In this document: one piece after another, positions 58,433 through 64,000 of the stretch | How positions within the stretch are numbered: position 1 is the first letter of the stretch | Layout: each line of letters opens with the position of its first letter | Source of the DNA: Daphnia pulex | Lineage: Eukaryota > Arthropoda > Branchiopoda > Diplostraca > Daphniidae | Assembly (NCBI RefSeq): GCF_021134715.1 | Contig: NC_060026.1 | Span: 9,415,001 to 9,479,000 of the forward strand | DNA: 64,000 bases | Reading direction: 5' to 3' | The notes under the pieces: generated by a model | What the model was told of the DNA's origin: nothing | What the model saw: the letters and a program-made list of their open reading frames with translations, nothing else | The model's database searches: none | Program-made: the position numbers and the translations under genes

Positions 58433-61400
58433 ATGGCAAATTCGACTGAACATTGCCTTGTCTGCTCTAATGGTTCTAGGGGTCTTTGTTACGGTGTCAG
58501 GACGTGTGCTGCTTGTGCTGAATTTTTCCGTACAAGTATTGTTGGTAAATTATTTTTAGATCACTTGTTTGAGAGAAAATTCTCCCAACCATGTATAAAA
58601 ACCTATTATTTGTAATGTGTATATATGTTTTATTTTAGAATCCAAGAATTACGAGTGTCTGAAGTCGAACAACTGTAACACCTCGTATGAATACCGTTCC
58701 CAATTCCCAAGGAAATTCTGCAAAAGTTGTCGCTTCAAAAAATGTCTTGAAATTGGCATGGAATTCCAACAGATGGTAGAAAAGAAGTTCAAGTGTGATG
58801 AATGTTCGAAGTCATACAATCAAGAAAAACAGTTGCAAATACATATAAGGGACACTCATTTACACAAATTCCCGTGCACAGTTTCTGGATGTGCACGGGA
58901 ATTTACTCGTAAATCCGACAGGGATAGACATTCAAAAATAACAGATCCAAAACGCCACATTCCTGGGAAGAACTTAAAAAATTATGTGGAAGGAAATCAA
59001 CAAGTCAGGTTTGAGTGTGTTCAATGTCGTTTGATAAACCAAGCGGAAAAATCTTTCTCTTCCCGGCGTGAACTTAAACGACATCAAATTAGTATTCATG
59101 GTGAAGTGAGATACTATATTGTCAAGTCCCTGGATGCAACCAGTTCTTTAGAGACTCTAGTACTCGTGGAGTTCATTCTAGAAATCTTTTACCTCATATA
59201 CATGATCCCAAGTATTACGAGAAGAAATTGGTGGAAAGAAATCGATTAAATTCGAGAAAAAATTTGAAAATTCTTACAAGTTTCTCTGGGAAAGCAAACG
59301 GTAAACAATTTGACGAAGAACATTTAAAGAAGAATTCTTCGTCAATTCCTTTTGAAACGATTGAAGACAGTAACAATAGAATTTTCAATAAGAAAACATT
59401 TCTGTTATCGAACAGTTATTTGAATCAATATTTTTTTGCTGCAAAGAAGATGCCAGACCGAAAACGTAGACATTCGTCGTTGAACGTGGAACGAGAGATG
59501 TTAAAACAACACAAAAAAGGATCGAAATATCAAAAGTTTTGGGAAAAAAACGACAAAACTAAAATGGACCATGAATGCCAAAGTAAGTTTAATTTAATGG
59601 TATCAATTTTCATATTCGTTATTGACATTTATGCAAATATTTTCATTTTTAGGATTACTTTCACTAGGAAATGCTGCAATGTGTTATTCTGGTGTTGAAG
59701 CCATGGAGGCTTCAACATCAATACAACAGGCTACACCATCAACAGATCCATCACTTCTAAAAAACATCGCTTTTAAGCCTATTATTAACTGCAACGTCAA
59801 TGGAGTTCAATTGCCTGTAGTTTGGCTTTGGAAGGCAATCCATCAAGCACTCATCGATCCAGCATTCCTGTTGAACGAAATTAAATTTCCTTTGCGCGAT
59901 GTCATTCAACAGCTTAAATGGTAATTTATTTCATAAATTAAAATAAAAATGAAATTTTTAATTTAAATTATTAATAGGCAAGTCAGTCCGGCTCACTGTG
60001 TTTACGAAATATTCAAGTCGGAAGTGCTTGTTTTGAAAAAGAAATTGCCGACAGTGAACGGTTATTGCTGTGTAAAATATAAAGAATATGGTGCTTCAAG
60101 AATTTGCTATACCTGTGAAAATGGGTTTTTACCGAAAAGATTGCAGCCAACAAGTTCAGTTTTGCCATTGTTGATAAAGGAGGCACCCAGGAAAAATTCA
60201 ACCCTTGTTTTCCTGGTTGTCCGGTTATCTGGTCCAAGAGAACCAGTGAACTATTATAAAATTTTTAAGGATCTAAGAGCATCAGTTGAACAAAGTGCAG
60301 AGTACGTTTACTACATTTATAACAGTGATGTTTTTTATTTTAACTGCATTAATTAATCTTGCAAAATTTTTCAATTACAGAAATCCCGGACCATTTAATG
60401 GATTCAACTTTCCAGGTGCACCACAACCTATTGTATTCATGGAAAACTTCATGAATTGTGCCTCTGCAACGACCGCCGTTGATAGAATGTTTGTAGGAAC
60501 CTCAAATCCCGATATTCTACCATTACATATGCTGGCGGAATATATCATTTTTCACTACTACCCGGGTAACACCATTGCCATTGGAATGACTCAACCCGGA
60601 AGTTTCACAGTATCACCCCAATATATGGTAAGACTTTTCAAAATTTTTTAATTATCATCACATTTCCAAATGTTTTGGACATGTGATGATATACGAATGA
60701 TGTTGTGCATTAAAACCGATGTTTCTAACATGATTTTATTTAACAAATTGCAGAAACAGTTCATCGTAGGACTTTTTTCCCGTGGAATACCGAAAGATTC
60801 ACTTTTTTTTACTGCCATTGCTTGAAATCAACTGAGGGGAAATCGATCAAACTCGAAACAATTGTCAAGGCAAATGATTTGTTGAAATTAATAAACAAGA
60901 ACTCCCCTACCTATGGAACTCGACCGGCGGCAGTAGCATATCTTCATTCCATGATTGTTGGTTAGTATTTGATTTTTTGAAATGAAATATGTGTATGATC
61001 AAACAAACAAGTAAGAGCTGCTGTTGAAACTCGACAAGGTCCTTGGGTATACGCCTTCGGGTTATTGTGGCTATTGGGATAACTATGTATTCGTTTTTTG
61101 TCATCCCCCCCCCAAGATGGCAGTACAATAGCTGGAAATAATGGCAAATGTTGAGGTGAAAGAGGTGGCAGTAAAATCGGGGCAATATATAAACCATAAT
61201 CGTTCATTTTGTAATGATGGGTGTGGTCGCTAGGGGAACCATATGTATAGGGTAGTGAGGGAATGGTATCGTTAAATTCGTTATGTGCAATCTTTATGCA
61301 TGGCTGTGTTCTTAATAGAGTTTTTTATATCGGTGCATCATGTCGCACATTGCAGGTCCGTCGCCCAAAAAATTTAGGTCGTCTTTGGCGACTTCATTGA

Positions 61401-63714
61401 ATGTTCCTGTGTCCAGCAATAACCAAATTTCCCATACAGCGATTAAAGATCTGTCTTTAGAGACACAATCGTAAGCACAACCGTGATGTATTTTCTATGT
61501 ATATTTTTAAATAATCATTTGCGATTTAACGTAACCGTATGTCTGCGCTACAAAGGTCTAAAAATGTTTAGTGGATGTCATGTGATTTCTTATCGGCTTC
61601 CCATTGGTTTAAACGTTGTGTGAACGGTTTCCCATTGGTTCGGTAGTTTAGTCATGTTTAGGGAACAGTTGGCGTTCACACTTTGCGCTTTTCGGCATTA
61701 TTTTCTTTATCAGCTGAATCTGCGTGAAAAACTACAGGGAAAGATGTAGTTTACATCGTGATTAGTTTAACATTTAAATTAGATATTTGTAATTTCAGAA
61801 ACGCCACAGTCCTGGTATTGTGAGCAGCGTTCGTCATTTGTTTTATGTTTTGATTGTCATTTCTAAGGGATTCATTTATGTAGTTTACATGAAATTACAG
61901 GGAATAATATAGTTGAGTTTCGTTAGGCACTTCTAACGATTTCTTTTTATCGAAATAATTGTTTGAGCCCCAAAACACGGCTATTTTTTAAATGAATAAT
62001 TAGGAGGTTGTCATTTTATTTCAAATTTAACGAATTATTTTGACGTGGATCGCAACACGTCGGGACCATCAAATCACAAATGTTGTTACTCGCCAGCAAA
62101 TACTTTGTTTCCATGATCATGGAAAATGGAAAAACAATGGAAAAAATCTCGTAGGCGGCATGCATCAAATGGCCATTTTTATATTTCTATTATTATTATT
62201 TATTTGTCAATAGGGTGTCCATCAAGTGTCTGGTGTTTGGCAAAAGTGCCGTAAACCAAACATCATCAGTGAAATACACCATTTTACTGAGTGATGGATC
62301 GGGAACAATAAAGGCTGAAGGCTGGGGTCAACCTGGTTTGGCCTTCTTCGAATCTGTTATTGTAAGTAATTAATTTTCATCAATCGTTTCCCGTTAATTT
62401 ATTGTTATTTTATAAAAAAACTAGGTCGGCTTATGTTATAGCTTATCTAGCTTTGCCATTAGGGATCTCAAGGAGAGATTTTTTAAATTTTCCTGGTTAA
62501 AGAATCCCCTTTATATATCCGTGGGATCCTCTTCCAAAGCCATTCCGGATGCGGATATTGATATAGAAGACTTCAACTAGGATTTCATTTCACTTAGGGC
62601 GTTAAGTAGAAAAGGACAAGGTAATTACCTTGTACCATTATGGTATGCAATTTTCAACATGAAAAAATAAAAAGAATTAAAAAAAAACCAACGCCATCTA
62701 GCGATCAACCTTTGATCTACATATGGTAAAAACGCCACTGCCATCTAGTGGTCAATTTTGGAACTACTTCCAATAACTTTTCTCCTTTTGATTTACAACT
62801 TTTAGTCTCGATTTAAGTCTTAGAAAAAATACTATACATATTCATATCTATCAGGGTCAATTATCAGTAGGCCTGCATGTTACTTATAATATCTTACTTA
62901 TAAACAGTGATTTATTGATCAATTTCCCTTGATGTATAGTATTTTCTAAGACTTGAACCGTGACCAAAAGTAGTAATAATTATGTAGAAAAGTTTTGGGG
63001 TTTAGTTTCAAATGTGACCGCTAGATGGCAGTGGCGTCTTTTAACCTGATGTAGATCAAAATTTGATCGCTAGATGTCGGGATTTTTTTTTTGCATGTTG
63101 GAAACGGCGCGCCATATTTAATGCTTGTTTGGTCCAATGATAGTTGATGAACATAATTTCTTTTATTAGGGGAAACGTTCGCCATTGTAGGGGCCGTCAT
63201 CGACGATTCGGGGGACATCGTTATCAATGTCAACAACAGAAACCTAACAAAGAGGGACATTACAATTACCGATCAGCTTAACGTAAAGGTATTGTTTAAT
63301 TTTTTTGGACGTAACACCTGCCATCTATCGGACAAATTTGGAACTACACCCTAAACTATTTTTTCTAAGACTTCAATGGAGACTAATAGTTGTAATTCAA
63401 AAGTAGAAAAGTTTTGGGCGTAGTTTGAAATTTGACCGCTAGATGGCAGTGGCGTTTTAAACCTGATGTAGATCAAAATTTGATCGCTAGATGGCGGAAT
63501 TTTTAATAGCAATCGTGATACCTAACCTAACCAAACTATTATTATCTTCCAGGTCATCGTTACCATGTGGGCCAGGGCCGCCCAATTTGTCCAAGCCCTA
63601 CACGATAGCAATCAAGATTCCCCCGTGGTTGCCTTTTGTGGGGTGCGCCGGAACATGTTTCCGCAGAAGCATTCGTTGGTTGTCATCGATTGCTTCGATG
63701 ACACCTTTATTGAT
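58433..63714 (+). CDS. Nuclear-receptor C4 / C2H2 / RPA-like OB-fold chimeric gene, copy 2 (3' end outside window, frame lesions)
   Basis: Exons with compatible phase: 58433-58544, 58639-59582, 59653-59920, 59978-60301, 60381-60627, 60754-60960, 61356-61470, 62214-62361, 62425-62620, 63170-63288 and 63553-63714. The first two encode the C4 pair and C2H2 fingers as in copy 1. Exons 3-6 encode about 300 residues of no known family (NGVQLPVVWLWKAIHQALID, GAPQPIVFMENFMNCASA). Exons 8-9 resemble DNA-binding domain A of RPA70 (VKYTILLSDGSGTIKAEGWG) and exons 9-11 domain B (DFISLRALSRKGQ/GETFAIVGAV, NRNLTKRDITITDQ). Lesions: a shift near 59107, a T8 run at 60803 that needs T9 to stay in frame, and TAG at 62578. 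That all exons form one gene is inference from phase and order; a separate RPA-like gene is the alternative. Confidence 0.6.
61471..62213 (+). other. Large intron, no content recognised
   Basis: The 743-bp gap between exons 7 and 8 of the chimeric gene. It is AT-rich, without open frame, repeat or RNA signal. Confidence 0.4.
62692..63079. mobile_element. Fold-back inverted-repeat element inside an intron
   Basis: The left arm begins CGCCATCTAGCGATCAA, then TTTGATCTACAT and CGCCACTGCCATCTAG. The right arm is its inverted complement (CTAGATGGCAGTGGCG, ATGTAGATCAAA, TTGATCGCTAGATG). Similarity continues inward through TTCTAAGACTT and TATAGTATTTTC, so each arm is about 170 bp. No coding content. 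Confidence 0.75.
63317..63497. mobile_element. Second, partial copy of the same fold-back element in the next intron
   Basis: The right arm GACCGCTAGATGGCAGTGGC, then GATGTAGATCAAAATTTGAT and CGCTAGATGGCGG, is nearly identical to the element at 62692. The left arm is reduced to CCTGCCATCTATCGG, TTTGGAACTAC and TTTTTCTAAGACTT. It lies in the neighbouring intron of the same gene. Confidence 0.7.
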
Positions 63715-63763
63715 GTAAGTATTTAAATGATTTATTAAAATCATTATTAGTTTTCCTGCTTTT

Positions 63764-63855
63764 GAATAATTGCGCTTAAATCAGAATTGTCATGACAATT
63801 CTTAATAGCTTAAATTAGAATTGTCATGACAATTCTAATTTAAGTGCAATTATTC
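63764..63855. repeat. Nested palindrome block
   Basis: The outer arms GAATAATTGCGCTTAAAT and ATTTAAGTGCAATTATTC are inverted complements with one change. Inside, the perfect 20-bp palindrome AGAATTGTCATGACAATTCT occurs twice (63783-63802 and 63817-63836). Confidence 0.85.
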
Positions 63856-63870
63856 ACATAATATAATTGA

Positions 63871-63940
63871 TATAATAATATAAATTATAATAATTGCGCT
63901 TCAATTAGAATTGTCAATTATTATAATTTATATTATTATA
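63871..63940. repeat. Perfect 26-bp inverted repeat
   Basis: The arm 63871-63896 (TATAATAATATAAATTATAA plus TAATTG) is exactly complementary to 63915-63940, with an 18-bp loop that again contains TTAGAATTGT from the neighbouring palindromes. Confidence 0.85.
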
Positions 63941-64000
63941 CCATTTATTATTATTGTATCTTTTAAATAATAACGATTTTAGTCAAACATTTTTCATTTC

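Larger units (their letters stand above)
53151..60500. repeat. Tandem duplication, unit 2 (~7.35 kb)
   Basis: Second copy of the 45701-53144 segment. The joint between units holds six unmatched bases (TTGGGA, 53145-53150). The unit ends at 60500, where the gene continues into unique sequence (CTCAAATCCCGAT), so the right copy keeps the original downstream exons while the left copy lost them. Confidence 0.95.

Overview
This is eukaryotic, intron-rich, AT-rich DNA from an arthropod, most likely a cladoceran crustacean of the Daphnia type. The reasons are compact genes with mostly short GT-AG introns, tightly packed unrelated housekeeping genes on both strands, arthropod-like protein relatives, and repeated insertion of small inverted-repeat elements. 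The species call is inference. No bacterial, viral or CRISPR features were seen.

Left third (1-25.5 kb), mostly ordinary genes. An ARL3 small GTPase (+, its first exon lies outside the window) is followed by a mitochondrial-type ADP-ribose pyrophosphatase NUDT9 (+) and casein kinase I alpha (-). Next come two neighbouring (-) genes that share a C-terminal CxxC...LKTGN...TCxxC zinc motif; the second also has two C2H2 fingers. A decayed ribosomal protein S2 copy lies between them. Then follow a tRNA-Cys (GCA), a trypsin-fold serine protease homologue that has lost catalytic residues, a 2.2 kb terminal-inverted-repeat element with internal tandem repeats and a tRNA-like segment, and a FAXDC2-type fatty acid hydroxylase (+).

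Middle (25.5-45.7 kb), a gene-poor graveyard. It holds two C-terminal remnants of a lysosomal alpha-mannosidase, a KH-domain fragment, a broken KDM4-like JmjC demethylase, a hAT transposon with an exact 8-bp target duplication splitting an older reading frame, a dead non-LTR retrotransposon, two more inverted-repeat elements, a three-copy 147-bp tandem repeat and a dead Tc1/mariner transposase.

Right (45.7-64 kb). A 7.4-kb segment is repeated in direct tandem (45701-53144 and 53151-60500) with very few differences. Each unit carries a decayed multi-copy element-like gene, a reverse transcriptase scrap, a pogo-like helix-turn-helix scrap and a gene with a most unusual architecture: a two-finger nuclear-receptor C4 DNA-binding module followed directly by C2H2 zinc fingers, with no recognisable ligand-binding domain. 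In the right-hand copy, phase-compatible exons continue out of the repeat into two OB-folds resembling the DNA-binding domains A and B of replication protein A 70. The left copy is cut off at the duplication joint. Shared and private frame lesions (a shift inside the finger region in both copies, a short T-run and an in-frame TAG in the right copy) suggest the gene is decaying, or that the assembly has errors there. This NR-C4 / C2H2 / OB-fold chimera is the best candidate for something undescribed in the window. All exon joins were read by eye from splice signals, phase and family resemblance; no alignment or database search was run.
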